A stretch of 64,000 bases of DNA from an uncultured Lachnospiraceae bacterium (GTDB taxonomy: Bacteria > Bacillota > Clostridia > Lachnospirales > Lachnospiraceae). The stretch is from the NCBI GenBank assembly GCA_910585905.1, contig CAJUID010000003.1, positions 113,861 to 177,860 on the forward strand. The letters are read 5' to 3'. The position numbers and the translations under genes were made by a program. The notes beneath the pieces are model-generated. The model was not told the origin of the DNA and searched no databases. It saw only the letters and a program-made list of their open reading frames with translations. This document shows positions 8,178 through 16,360 of the stretch, in pieces. The number at the start of each line of letters is the position of its first letter. The stretch's first letter is position 1.

Positions 8178-9848
8178 ATGAAGACAGACATTGAAATTGC
8201 TCAGGATGCAAAGATGCTCCACATTCGTGAGGTGGCGGATAAACTGGATATTGTTGAGGAGGATTTGGAATATTACGGAAAATATAAGGCAAAACTTTCG
8301 GATTCGCTCTGGGATAAGGTGAAAGGAAATGCGGATGGAAAGCTGGTTTTAGTCACAGCGATCAACCCAACTCCGGCAGGAGAAGGAAAGACTACCACAA
8401 CAGTTGGACTTGGTGAAGCTCTGGGGCTTATGGGAAAGAAATCGGCAATTGCATTGAGAGAGCCATCCCTTGGGCCTTGTTTTGGTATTAAAGGCGGCGC
8501 AGCAGGCGGCGGTTATGCACAGGTAGTCCCAATGGAAGATTTAAACCTCCATTTTACTGGGGATTTTCATGCAATAACTTCTGCAAATAATTTATTAGCA
8601 GCAATGCTTGACAATCATATTACGCAGGGAAATGTGCTTCGGATTGATACGAATCAAGTAGTCTGGAAGCGCTGTGTTGATATGAATGACCGGGTGCTTA
8701 GAAATATTGTGGTAGGATTGGGAAGAGCCGCAGATGGCGTAGTGCGCGAAGATCATTTTATTATATCTGTGGCATCGGAAATTATGGCGATTCTTTGCCT
8801 GGCAGAGAATATGAAAGATTTAAAAGAACGCTTATCTAAAATTATAGTTGCATATAATTATGACGGGGAGCCAGTTACAGCGGGGCAGTTAAATGCTGTT
8901 GGCTCTATGGCTGCACTTTTAAAAGATGCGATTAAACCAAATTTGATTCAGACAGTTGAAAATACGCCTGCATTTGTGCACGGAGGACCTTTTGCCAATA
9001 TAGCTCATGGATGCAACAGTGTGCGTGCGACAAAGACAGCTCTGAAGCTGGCAGATTATGTTGTGACGGAAGCAGGATTCGGTGCAGACCTTGGCGCAGA
9101 AAAGTTTCTGGATATTAAATGCCGTATGGCGGGATTAAAGCCAGATGCAGTAGTGTTGGTCGCAACAGTACGCGCTCTCAAATATAATGGCGGTGTAGCA
9201 AAAGAGGATTTGAACATAGAAAATCTGGAGGCGCTGAAAAAGGGCATTGTAAATTTAGAAAAGCATATTGAGAATATTGCAAAATATAAAGTGCCTTGTG
9301 TAGTGACACTGAACCGTTTTGTATCGGACAGTGATGCAGAATTAGCTTTTGTCAAAGAATTCTGCGAGAACCGGGGCTGTGAATTTGCACTTTCTGAGGT
9401 ATGGGAAAAGGGGGGGCAAGGCGGAGTAGCATTGGCAGAAAAAGTATTGGCGACACTTGAGAGGAAGGAAAGCCATTTCGAGCCGATTTATGATGTGAAT
9501 CTTCCAATTACCGCAAAGATTGAAACAATCGCAAAAGAAATATACGGCGCTCTGGAGGTAACATATTCTCCAGCGGCAAAGCAGGCAATAGAGCACTTAG
9601 AAAGGCTAGGTTATGGGAATACACCGGTGTGTATGGCAAAAAATCAATATTCCCTATCAGATGACCCAAAGAAGCTTGGGCGTCCAAAAGATTTTACCGT
9701 TACTATCCGTGAAGTCTATGTATCTGCAGGGGCAGGTTTTGTAGTTGCAATTACCGGGACTGTTATGACCATGCCAGGACTACCACTTCATCCAGCTGCG
9801 GAGCGGATTGATGTGGATGACAGTGGAAAGATTGTTGGACTTTCATAA
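8178..9848 (+). CDS. fhs: Formate-tetrahydrofolate ligase
   Basis: This 556-residue enzyme makes 10-formyl-THF from formate, THF and ATP and feeds purine synthesis or the acetogenic methyl branch. It shows the P-loop-like INPTPAGEGKTTTT near residue 60, EPSLGPCFGIKGGAAGGG near 90-110 and the conserved HGGPFANIAHGCNS near 275. Length is standard. The ATG at 8178 is the likely start (MKTDIEIAQ); a TTG at 8166 would add four residues. The Shine-Dalgarno is weak and lies within a hairpin. Confidence 0.96.
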   Translation: MKTDIEIAQDAKMLHIREVADKLDIVEEDLEYYGKYKAKLSDSLWDKVKGNADGKLVLVTAINPTPAGEGKTTTTVGLGEALGLMGKKSAIALREPSLGPCFGIKGGAAGGGYAQVVPMEDLNLHFTGDFHAITSANNLLAAMLDNHITQGNVLRIDTNQVVWKRCVDMNDRVLRNIVVGLGRAADGVVREDHFIISVASEIMAILCLAENMKDLKERLSKIIVAYNYDGEPVTAGQLNAVGSMAALLKDAIKPNLIQTVENTPAFVHGGPFANIAHGCNSVRATKTALKLADYVVTEAGFGADLGAEKFLDIKCRMAGLKPDAVVLVATVRALKYNGGVAKEDLNIENLEALKKGIVNLEKHIENIAKYKVPCVVTLNRFVSDSDAELAFVKEFCENRGCEFALSEVWEKGGQGGVALAEKVLATLERKESHFEPIYDVNLPITAKIETIAKEIYGALEVTYSPAAKQAIEHLERLGYGNTPVCMAKNQYSLSDDPKKLGRPKDFTVTIREVYVSAGAGFVVAITGTVMTMPGLPLHPAAERIDVDDSGKIVGLS

Positions 9849-9856
9849 TGTGCAGG

Positions 9857-10006
9857 TGTTCATTTATTCCCGCGAAGCAACGAGCCAAGCGCGAGCTTGC
9901 TCGCATTTGGCGACTGCCGCGAGGGTCAAATACCCCGCCCCTCTGGGGCGAACTTGCTAAAAAGAAGCTAAGTCATGCCCCGTTGCTTGCAGCGGGGTAT
10001 TTGACT
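9857..10006 (+). repeat. 150-bp dispersed repeat, copy A
   Basis: It is nearly identical (about four or five differences) to the reverse complement of 48,927-49,076. It has a GC-rich stem (GCGAGC/GCTCGC near 9,891-9,904) and a bracket of 14-bp arms, GTCAAATACCCCGC (9925-9938) and its complement (9992-10005). It overlaps the 3' end of the minus-strand Imm11-like gene. No transposase is encoded, so it is a MITE-like or structural repeat. Confidence 0.85.
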
Positions 10007-10471
10007 GAAAAGGCGTACCAATTCTAGTCCGCAAAACCCTCGCCGAAGTATGCTTTCTGCAACAGAAAGGTGGACAACGACAAACGGTGTTCCCTTTGGA
10101 TGGGGGATGCGGAATATTCCAGGGGATTTTTTACAAAAATCCTCTTTTTTTATTTGGATTGAGTGCAGTGTTCCGTTTGGCGCAAAAGCAATCTGTTCTG
10201 GAAGGTAGGGAAGCGGTGGCAGATACCAAAATATTATTTGCTTTTTTTTGGATGGGTCGATAAAAGCGCAGGGCTGCCACTCTAAATCCAGCAGGAATTG
10301 TTCTAATAAAAGTTTCATTCGGTCACTGACAAGTGCCTCCACAGCCAGATAATCAAATTTTTCCAATAAGGAGATATCCTGCATTATTCGGATGGAAGGT
10401 TCATCTTGATTTGCATTTTCAGGCTTGGGAATTGATATATTTCCAAGCTGTTTTAATAAAAAGTAGTCCAT
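9968..10471 (-). CDS. Imm11-like (DUF1629) immunity protein, C-terminus altered
   Basis: This 167-residue soluble protein resembles the Imm11/DUF1629 family: EKFDYLAVEALVSDRMKLLLE near residues 37-57, a middle strand region, GIFRIPHP near 120, and a final VVVHLSVAESILRRGFCGLELVRL. Such proteins usually guard against a polymorphic toxin, but no toxin is beside it. The last 12 residues (SQIPRCKQRGMT) are encoded by the 150-bp repeat, so the original C-terminus was probably replaced. The start has AAAGGA upstream on the minus strand. Confidence 0.55.
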   Translation of the reverse strand: MDYFLLKQLGNISIPKPENANQDEPSIRIMQDISLLEKFDYLAVEALVSDRMKLLLEQFLLDLEWQPCAFIDPSKKKQIIFWYLPPLPYLPEQIAFAPNGTLHSIQIKKEDFCKKSPGIFRIPHPKGTPFVVVHLSVAESILRRGFCGLELVRLFSQIPRCKQRGMT

Positions 10472-10828
10472 GTAAAATCCTTTCTGTTTTAGAGCATATG
10501 TTTCATTATCATTAATACATAGTTTTTATTATAACGGATAATGGGACATTTGTGTTTAAAATTTATTCTTCCATTGGCAATTGTTTGATACAAAGTGAAT
10601 AAGGACAATGCATATAAGATTCAAGTAAGCTTTCATGAGTATGGAGCTTAAATGTGGACATAATGATGCTAGGGTCAAATGTAGATAGCAGTCCATAGGC
10701 AAAATGTCTTTTGACCTGCGCAAAGTTGTCAAGTGCAAAGGAACATTTAGTTCTCTGCAAGCATTGTGTTTGGCTTGTTGCGCATACTAGAATAAATCTA
10801 AATGTAGGAAAGTGAGGCGACATATTTT
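10472..10828. other. Divergent intergenic region before the AbrB gene
   Basis: This region lies between the Imm11-like and AbrB start codons. A possible abrB promoter is present near its right end. A minus-strand open frame at 10,563-10,823 was judged not convincing. Nothing else is identified. Confidence 0.4.
10764..10793 (+). promoter_or_regulatory. Possible promoter of the AbrB-like gene
   Basis: TTGTGT (10764-10769) and TAGAAT (10788-10793) are separated by 18 bp, 35 bp before the ATG. Inferred from consensus. Confidence 0.45.
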
Positions 10829-11122
10829 ATGAAAGCAACAGGAATCGTCCGCAGGGTAGATGATTTGGGGAGGATTGTTCTTCCTAAAGAAATCAGAAAG
10901 ATTTTTGAGATTGAGGAAGGAGATCCTATCGAAATATATGTAAATGAATATGGTATTGTAATGAAAAAATATAATACGTCTGTCGGCCTGAAAGAGCTTG
11001 TGGGAAAATTGGAACGTGAATTTTTGGATGTAAAGGACGAGATAGAGGTTGAGACAGCAGATAAGATTTTTGGACATATCCATGCTTTGCAGGAAATTTT
11101 AGGCCATTTGGTTTATGAGTAG
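10829..11122 (+). CDS. AbrB/SpoVT-family transition-state regulator
   Basis: This 97-residue protein has the N-terminal swapped-hairpin DNA-binding domain (TGIVRRVDDLGRIVLPKEIR, residues 4-23, then EGDPIEIYVNEYGIVMKKY) typical of AbrB, Abh and SpoVT. The C-terminal half is helical and may bring about tetramer formation. Such proteins control surface, biofilm and stationary-phase genes in Gram-positive bacteria. Its place just before the recombinase and glycan locus makes it a candidate regulator of that locus; this is inference. A strong terminator follows. Confidence 0.85.
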   Translation: MKATGIVRRVDDLGRIVLPKEIRKIFEIEEGDPIEIYVNEYGIVMKKYNTSVGLKELVGKLEREFLDVKDEIEVETADKIFGHIHALQEILGHLVYE

Positions 11123-11130
11123 TTTTCAGG

Positions 11131-11176
11131 CAGCCCCCTTCCCTTTTTATAAGAAAAAGGGAAGGGGGCTGTTTAT
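11131..11176 (+). terminator. Strong Rho-independent terminator after the AbrB-like gene
   Basis: An 18-bp perfect stem (11131-11148 with 11154-11171) has a 5-base loop, followed by TTTATTTA. It isolates the regulator from the recombinase gene. Confidence 0.92.
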
Positions 11177-11388
11177 TTACTTATAGAAAACTTTGTTACA
11201 GTGTAATGGTTGTCTAGAAGAAATTCACTAAAATACCTTTGATTTTGCAGAAATAGGGGGAAAAGTATATACTTTTTATTACCATTATCTGTAAATATGA
11301 TTTTAGTGGTATGTAGAGAGAGGCAATCGTTAAAGAGACTTACAAGTCTTGTTGGTTTTTGATTTTAGTTAATAGGAAGGAGATACAG

Positions 11389-12231
11389 ATGGGACAGTTT
11401 TTGATTACAGAGGAATTGCTTTTACAATATCAGCAATATTTATACGAGGAGGAGAAAACAACTGCAACAATCAAAAAGTACATAAGTGATCTTAGAAAAC
11501 TTTCAGAATATGCATCTGGGCAGGAAATTACAAAGCAACTGATGGTTGGGTATAAGGAAAATCTAAGAAAGAGATATAAGCTGACTAGTATAAATTCTTT
11601 TTTGGTTGCGGCAAACCGTTTTTTTGAATATGCTGGCTGGTATGGGCTTCGCGTTAAGACGTTCCGTATCCAGAAAGAAGTATTTGTGCCAGAGAGCAGG
11701 GATTTGTCAAAGACAGAGTACAGGAAGATGGTAAAAATGGCACTAAAAAAGGGAAAAAAGAGGCTTGCTATGATGCTCCAGACAATCTGTGCTACGGGAA
11801 TCCGTATCAGCGAGCTTGCCAGTTTTACGGCGGAAAGTGTGGTAAAAGGTGTTGTGGAAATATATTGTAAAGGAAAGCAAAGGGTAATATTGCTGTCAAA
11901 GAAATTGCAGAAAAAGCTTTTATCCTATCTTAAGGAAAATCATATTGTATCGGGAACTGTTTTTTGTACTTCTGGGGGGAAAGCTGTTGACCGCAGCAAT
12001 ATTTGGAAGGAGATGAAACTTTTAAGTGAAGAAGCTGGGATTCCAGGAGGGAAGGCATATCCACATAATTTACGTCATCTGTTTGCAAAAGAATTTTATG
12101 GGGCGGAAAAAGATATAGCAAAGCTCGCGGATGTGTTAGGACACAGCAGTATTGAGACAACGCGCATTTATGTGAAAACAACAAGTGAGGAACACAGGAA
12201 ACAGTTAGATCAGATGAAATTAGTGATTTAA
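11389..12231 (+). CDS. Tyrosine recombinase, intact
   Basis: This 280-residue XerC/XerD-like site-specific recombinase has an N-terminal SAM-like core-binding domain (residues 5-85) and a C-terminal catalytic domain. The catalytic residues are all visible: Arg in ATGIRISEL, Lys in YCKGKQRV, His-x-x-Arg in PHNLRHLF, His in LGHSS and Tyr in TRIYVKT. The start is set by AGGAAGGAGATACAG. It lies directly before a 300-bp gap with inverted arms and the glycan locus, the layout of phase-variation invertases. A decayed paralogue lies at 39.6 kb. Confidence 0.9.
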   Translation: MGQFLITEELLLQYQQYLYEEEKTTATIKKYISDLRKLSEYASGQEITKQLMVGYKENLRKRYKLTSINSFLVAANRFFEYAGWYGLRVKTFRIQKEVFVPESRDLSKTEYRKMVKMALKKGKKRLAMMLQTICATGIRISELASFTAESVVKGVVEIYCKGKQRVILLSKKLQKKLLSYLKENHIVSGTVFCTSGGKAVDRSNIWKEMKLLSEEAGIPGGKAYPHNLRHLFAKEFYGAEKDIAKLADVLGHSSIETTRIYVKTTSEEHRKQLDQMKLVI

Positions 12232-12236
12232 TAAAG

Positions 12237-12456
12237 ACTACAACATAATAAAAATTATGTCATGCCAGATTTCTTATTTATTATAGTCTTTTAGACTTCT
12301 ATTGTCAAACAAAACTTTAATTTTCCATGTTTAAGGAAATGCCTCAGTTATATTATCGGCTTGCCATAACAAATAGTTAATAACCAGCATATCGGGGGTT
12401 CTTTTAAACCATATAATTTTTATTATGTGGTAAATTACAAGAAGCTAGGTTGTAGT
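12237..12456. repeat. Inverted arms in the gap between recombinase and glycan locus
   Basis: ACATAATAAAAATTATGT (12243-12260) matches the reverse complement of 12411-12428 at 17 of 18 positions. Just outside, ACTACAAC (12237-12244) matches the reverse complement of 12449-12456. The right arm has about 20 extra bases between its two blocks. A further imperfect inverted pair lies at about 12,454-12,470 and 12,496-12,512. The 150 bp between the arms could be an invertible segment; this is inference. No clean promoter was found in it. Confidence 0.45.
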
Positions 12457-12535
12457 TACTAATTGATTTTAACAAGATGTGCTTTACGTTTAGTGAAAAT
12501 CAGTTGATAACTACGATTTAGTGAAGGAGTTAATA

Positions 12536-13780
12536 ATGGGAATCATCAATAGGTTGAAATACTGGGGACAGTTACTGCTCCTGCCGGTTTACTGGTTCTC
12601 ATTTTTGATGCCGAGGGACAGGAATATATGGCTTTTCGGCAGCACGTTTGGCAGGAGGTTTGCGGATAACCCGAAATATTTTTATCTGTATATCAGCCAG
12701 CATAAGGAAGAATATGGCATACGTCCGGTCTGGCTGTCGCATAACAGGGAGGTTGTAGGGCTTCTTCGGAAGGCAGATGGCGGAAAGGGTACTTATGAGG
12801 CTTATTATTACCATTCTCTGAGAGGGATTTGGCTTGCACTGCGTGGAAAGATATATCTTTTTGATAATTATTCCAAGGATATTAATTTCTGGCAGAGCGG
12901 CGGAGCTATAAAAATCAACCTTTGGCATGGCGTGGGGAATAAGCGGATTAATTATGATAATGCGTTTGACTCTGTGCGGCATCCTAAAAATCTTTGGGAA
13001 AGGTTCAAATATTTTCCAAGAAGGCTGTCCGATGAAAAGCCAAGCCATTATGTGTTGGCTACTTCCCCTATAATGTGCCGGATTTTTGCGAGGGCATTTG
13101 GTGTGCCTGCGGGACATGTGATTGAGTCGGGATACCCAAGGAATGATTATATACTAGGAGCAACACTGCGGAATGTTTATTTGCCGGAGGAAAAGAGGGT
13201 ACACAATGACATTGTCCGCCGGAGAAAAAACGGAGAAAAGATTATTTTTTATATGCCAACATTCCGTGATTCGGAATCTGTTTTTTTAGATGTAATGGAT
13301 TTGCAGGCTTTTCACAGTTTTTTAATGGAGTATGATTTATTCTTTTTGGTAAAGCTTCATCCTAAATCGAAACTGCGGAATGATTTCGAGAAGATTGCCT
13401 ACAGCAATATTACAGTTCTAGATGCGGATGCAGATCCCTATGTTTTTTTGGGACATGCGGATATTTTAGTTACGGATTATTCATCGGTCTATTCAGACTT
13501 TATGTTGCTTGACAGGCCAGTGGTGGCGTTTCAGTACGACTATAGGGAGTATTCAAGGGATACAAGAGGGGAGTATTTTTCCTTTCAAGAATATATGCCG
13601 GAACAGCGTGCAGAAAATATGGAAGAGCTGATGGATAAGATTCAGAAGGTTCTTTGTGAGGATACGGCGAAAGAAATGAGGGCGGTATCTAGGAAAAAAA
13701 TGTTTTCAAGCATGGAGGCCGACGGATGCAAGAGGCTTTATGAAAAGTGCCGTCAACTTGCAGGATTACAGCAATTGTAG
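12536..13780 (+). CDS. CDP-glycerol glycerophosphotransferase family protein (TagB/TagF-like)
   Basis: This 414-residue protein matches the Glyphos_transf (PF04464) family: LFGSTFGRRFADNPKY near residue 35, the IKINLWHGVGNKRI segment with the catalytic-type His, PTFRDS, LVKLHPKS and VTDYSSVYSDFMLLDRPVVAF near the C-terminus. Members add glycerol-phosphate or ribitol-phosphate units to teichoic-acid-like polymers. It is the first gene of the glycan locus, with GAAGGAG before the ATG at 12536. An N-terminal hydrophobic stretch (LLLPVYWFSFLM) suggests membrane association. The exact donor is not known. Confidence 0.85.
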   Translation: MGIINRLKYWGQLLLLPVYWFSFLMPRDRNIWLFGSTFGRRFADNPKYFYLYISQHKEEYGIRPVWLSHNREVVGLLRKADGGKGTYEAYYYHSLRGIWLALRGKIYLFDNYSKDINFWQSGGAIKINLWHGVGNKRINYDNAFDSVRHPKNLWERFKYFPRRLSDEKPSHYVLATSPIMCRIFARAFGVPAGHVIESGYPRNDYILGATLRNVYLPEEKRVHNDIVRRRKNGEKIIFYMPTFRDSESVFLDVMDLQAFHSFLMEYDLFFLVKLHPKSKLRNDFEKIAYSNITVLDADADPYVFLGHADILVTDYSSVYSDFMLLDRPVVAFQYDYREYSRDTRGEYFSFQEYMPEQRAENMEELMDKIQKVLCEDTAKEMRAVSRKKMFSSMEADGCKRLYEKCRQLAGLQQL

Positions 13781-13891
13781 GAATGTAAAAAATACTATGG
13801 CAGGATTGTTTGATGCATGGTTTGGCATTTGGGCAAGTCAAATGAAAGCATAATTTTTTAACAGGTTCTTAGCACTTAGATGGAGGGAAAG

Positions 13892-16207
13892 ATGACATTA
13901 CCAGATTACAGACTGTATAAGTTAATCAGTGTTGATATTTTTGATACGCTTTTGCTCCGAACGGTAGCGAAGGCCGTGGATGTGTTTGAGGCTGTCTGGA
14001 GTGAGGCAAGACGGCGGGAGATTGCAGGCTCTGCCATTTCGGATAAAGAGTTTATGAAGCTTCGCATGGAGATGGAGCGCCGCGCGAGGGCTATGGCGCA
14101 AAACCGAGAAGTATCGTTATATGATATTTATAAACAGTTTCCTGCGTTTATCTCTGAGAATATGCAGGATTTGATGGATCTGGAATTGGAGTGTGAGAAG
14201 AGGTGCTGTTATGCAAACCCTGTTGTGGTTCCGTGGCTGAAAGAGGCAAGGCAGTATGGATGTCTTTTGGTGTTGGTTTCAGATATGTATTTTGGGAGTG
14301 ACAAAATCCAGGAGATTTTGGAATCTAGTGGGATTGATATATCAATGTTTGACGAGATTATTGTCTCAAATGAGCATGGATGCAATAAGCAGGATGGCGC
14401 GCTGTTTGATGTTTTGATTAGGAAGTACCCGCAGTATGCGGTGGGGCAGATGTTACATATTGGTGACAACAAGAATGCAGATTATAACCAGCCACTCAGG
14501 AAAGGGATGCATGCGTTCCACTATGATGTGGTTCCGGAAAAACTGTATAGTATCTATGATTATGAGAAGATAAGGCATGATGTTCTTCATCCGGAAATTT
14601 TGTCGTTGAGGAAGCTTGCGGTATCGCTTGGGGAATATAAAGATCAGGAGAGAACAGCATATGAGCTTGGGAGTGCCGTAATTGGCCCGGTTTTGTCTCT
14701 ATATGTTTCGTGGGTATGTAAACGCCTGGAAGAGTCTGGTATCCAGAGGATTTATCCATTTATGCGCGAAGGGTATGTGCTTGGGAAATTGCTTCAAGAG
14801 GAATCTGATACAAATGGGCTTGGACTGTCTGTTCATCCAATCTATATTTCGCGCAAGGTGACTTATATCCCTTCGATTAAAGAGGTGACGAGAGAAGAGG
14901 TTGAGAACATGATCGGGGCCAGGAATCTTACCATTAGAGAATCTATTCTGCTGATGGGCCTGGAATTATCGGGATTTTCTGCGTTTCAGGAATATTTTGA
15001 TGTCAGATATAAGGAGACACATAAGATCCGCTGCAGAGATTCTTCTTTGAAAGAAAAAATCATTGATACCTTTTTGGAGGAAGAAAATAAGAAAAAGATT
15101 GAATGTTATATCAGGCAGGAGCGGAAAAAGCTGGTTGGATATCTGGCCCAGGAAATTGGTGATTTTGAGAATATTGCAACGATAGATATTGGTTTTTTTG
15201 GCAGGATCCAGATGTGGATGGAACAGTGCTTGGACATAGAAAAGATATCACATTGTATAAAACATTTTCTTGCAGTTGGCGTGACTGGGGATAAGATTTT
15301 TGATGGGATGGATTTTGAAGGGGCATTTGGGACATTTGCGGAAAATACGGATTTGATTCCGACAATCCACCGAACTACGGATGTTATGGAAAAGCTGGTT
15401 TCTGTTACGGAAGGAAGCACAGTTGGCTATGAAGAGAAGGACGGCAGATGGGGACCAGTGCAGGATGCGGGAGTTGATAATGCGCGGTTGACAGAAATTG
15501 TTTTTCAAGGGATTTTTGACTTTCAGAAGTTATGGCTTGCTTTTTGCAAGAAGAAGCCAGAGGCAGCTCAGAGGTGTGTAGAAAAACGCAGGGAGACACT
15601 GATGATATTGCACCGTCTGATCGACATGCCAAGAAAATGTGAGGCGGAGATGCTTGCAGGGCTGGAGGCGGACACAAATTTTGGGACGGATTATAAGAAA
15701 GGGATCATCACTAAGGAGCATCTTGAACTTGGGAAAAAGATGGGGGTTGATTTTCTTGATAAGTGCAATGTCAGTTACACCTATAAAAATAGCAATGTTA
15801 CATGGCCAAAGGGCGCTGTGACACTGTTGGATGAATATTATTATGTCCGACGGGCGTTGAAAAATGGGACGCAGAATGAAATTATCAAATCTATGCAAGA
15901 AGTTGTGGAGCAAGTGGAGCGTGACGGGATTCGGGAAGTGGCGCTCTATGGCGCGGGGGAAAATGGAAGGCAGTTTTATTTTCTCTGCAGGATGTACCAT
16001 ATCGAAGTAAAGTGCTTTATTGACAGGAAAGAGTCAATCTGGGGTACAAGGAAAGAAGGAATCGAAGTGATGGGATTAGACGAGGCAATCCAGAGAGGAT
16101 GCAGTGAATACATCGTGACTTCTCTTTTCTCCATTAGTGAGATAACGGATTTTATTCTGGAACGGTACAAAAAGCTTGGGAGGGAACCAGTAATTTATTC
16201 GGTTTAA
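13892..16207 (+). CDS. HAD-superfamily protein (COG5610-like) with C-terminal Rossmann-like module
   Basis: This 771-residue protein has an N-terminal HAD domain: VDIFDTLLLRT (motif I, Asp-x-Phe-Asp, near residue 15), LVSDMYFGSDK (motif II, near 130) and HIGDNKNAD (motif IV, near 195). A long middle region (240-640) of unknown function contains YPFMREGYVLGKLL and IATIDIGFFGRIQMWME. The last 90 residues form a module with VALYGAGENGR and CFIDRKESIWG. COG5610 proteins occur in polysaccharide loci, and their substrate is not known. The ATG at 13892 is preferred because GGAGGG precedes it; 13880 is an alternative. Two hairpins follow. Confidence 0.75.
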   Translation: MTLPDYRLYKLISVDIFDTLLLRTVAKAVDVFEAVWSEARRREIAGSAISDKEFMKLRMEMERRARAMAQNREVSLYDIYKQFPAFISENMQDLMDLELECEKRCCYANPVVVPWLKEARQYGCLLVLVSDMYFGSDKIQEILESSGIDISMFDEIIVSNEHGCNKQDGALFDVLIRKYPQYAVGQMLHIGDNKNADYNQPLRKGMHAFHYDVVPEKLYSIYDYEKIRHDVLHPEILSLRKLAVSLGEYKDQERTAYELGSAVIGPVLSLYVSWVCKRLEESGIQRIYPFMREGYVLGKLLQEESDTNGLGLSVHPIYISRKVTYIPSIKEVTREEVENMIGARNLTIRESILLMGLELSGFSAFQEYFDVRYKETHKIRCRDSSLKEKIIDTFLEEENKKKIECYIRQERKKLVGYLAQEIGDFENIATIDIGFFGRIQMWMEQCLDIEKISHCIKHFLAVGVTGDKIFDGMDFEGAFGTFAENTDLIPTIHRTTDVMEKLVSVTEGSTVGYEEKDGRWGPVQDAGVDNARLTEIVFQGIFDFQKLWLAFCKKKPEAAQRCVEKRRETLMILHRLIDMPRKCEAEMLAGLEADTNFGTDYKKGIITKEHLELGKKMGVDFLDKCNVSYTYKNSNVTWPKGAVTLLDEYYYVRRALKNGTQNEIIKSMQEVVEQVERDGIREVALYGAGENGRQFYFLCRMYHIEVKCFIDRKESIWGTRKEGIEVMGLDEAIQRGCSEYIVTSLFSISEITDFILERYKKLGREPVIYSV

Positions 16208-16210
16208 AAA

Positions 16211-16260
16211 AGCGCACCGCCAGCAATGGTGCGCTAGCAAAAAAGTCTCCGACTTTTTTG
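16211..16260 (+). terminator. Double hairpin after the HAD protein gene
   Basis: AGCGCACC (16211-16218) pairs with GGTGCGCT (16228-16235). It is followed by AAAAAAGTC-TCC-GACTTTTTT (about 16,240-16,260), whose T-run gives a terminator. This suggests that the next gene has its own promoter or depends on partial read-through. Confidence 0.7.
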
Positions 16261-16360
16261 TTGGTATACCGTACGTTCGGCGCAATTTCCTATAACATAT
16301 TAAGGGCACATACTTTGCTTGCGCTAAAATTCGCAGGTTGAGAAAGAATGAGGGATTCCT

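Noticed and set aside
10563..10823. Minus-strand frame of 86 codons between the Imm11-like and AbrB genes
   Set aside because: There is no good ribosome binding site and no family resemblance, and it occupies the AbrB upstream region where a promoter is likely. It could be a gene remnant, but there is no support.
15405..16000. Several long minus-strand frames within the HAD protein gene
   Set aside because: They are shadows in a long coding gene with clear motifs on the plus strand.
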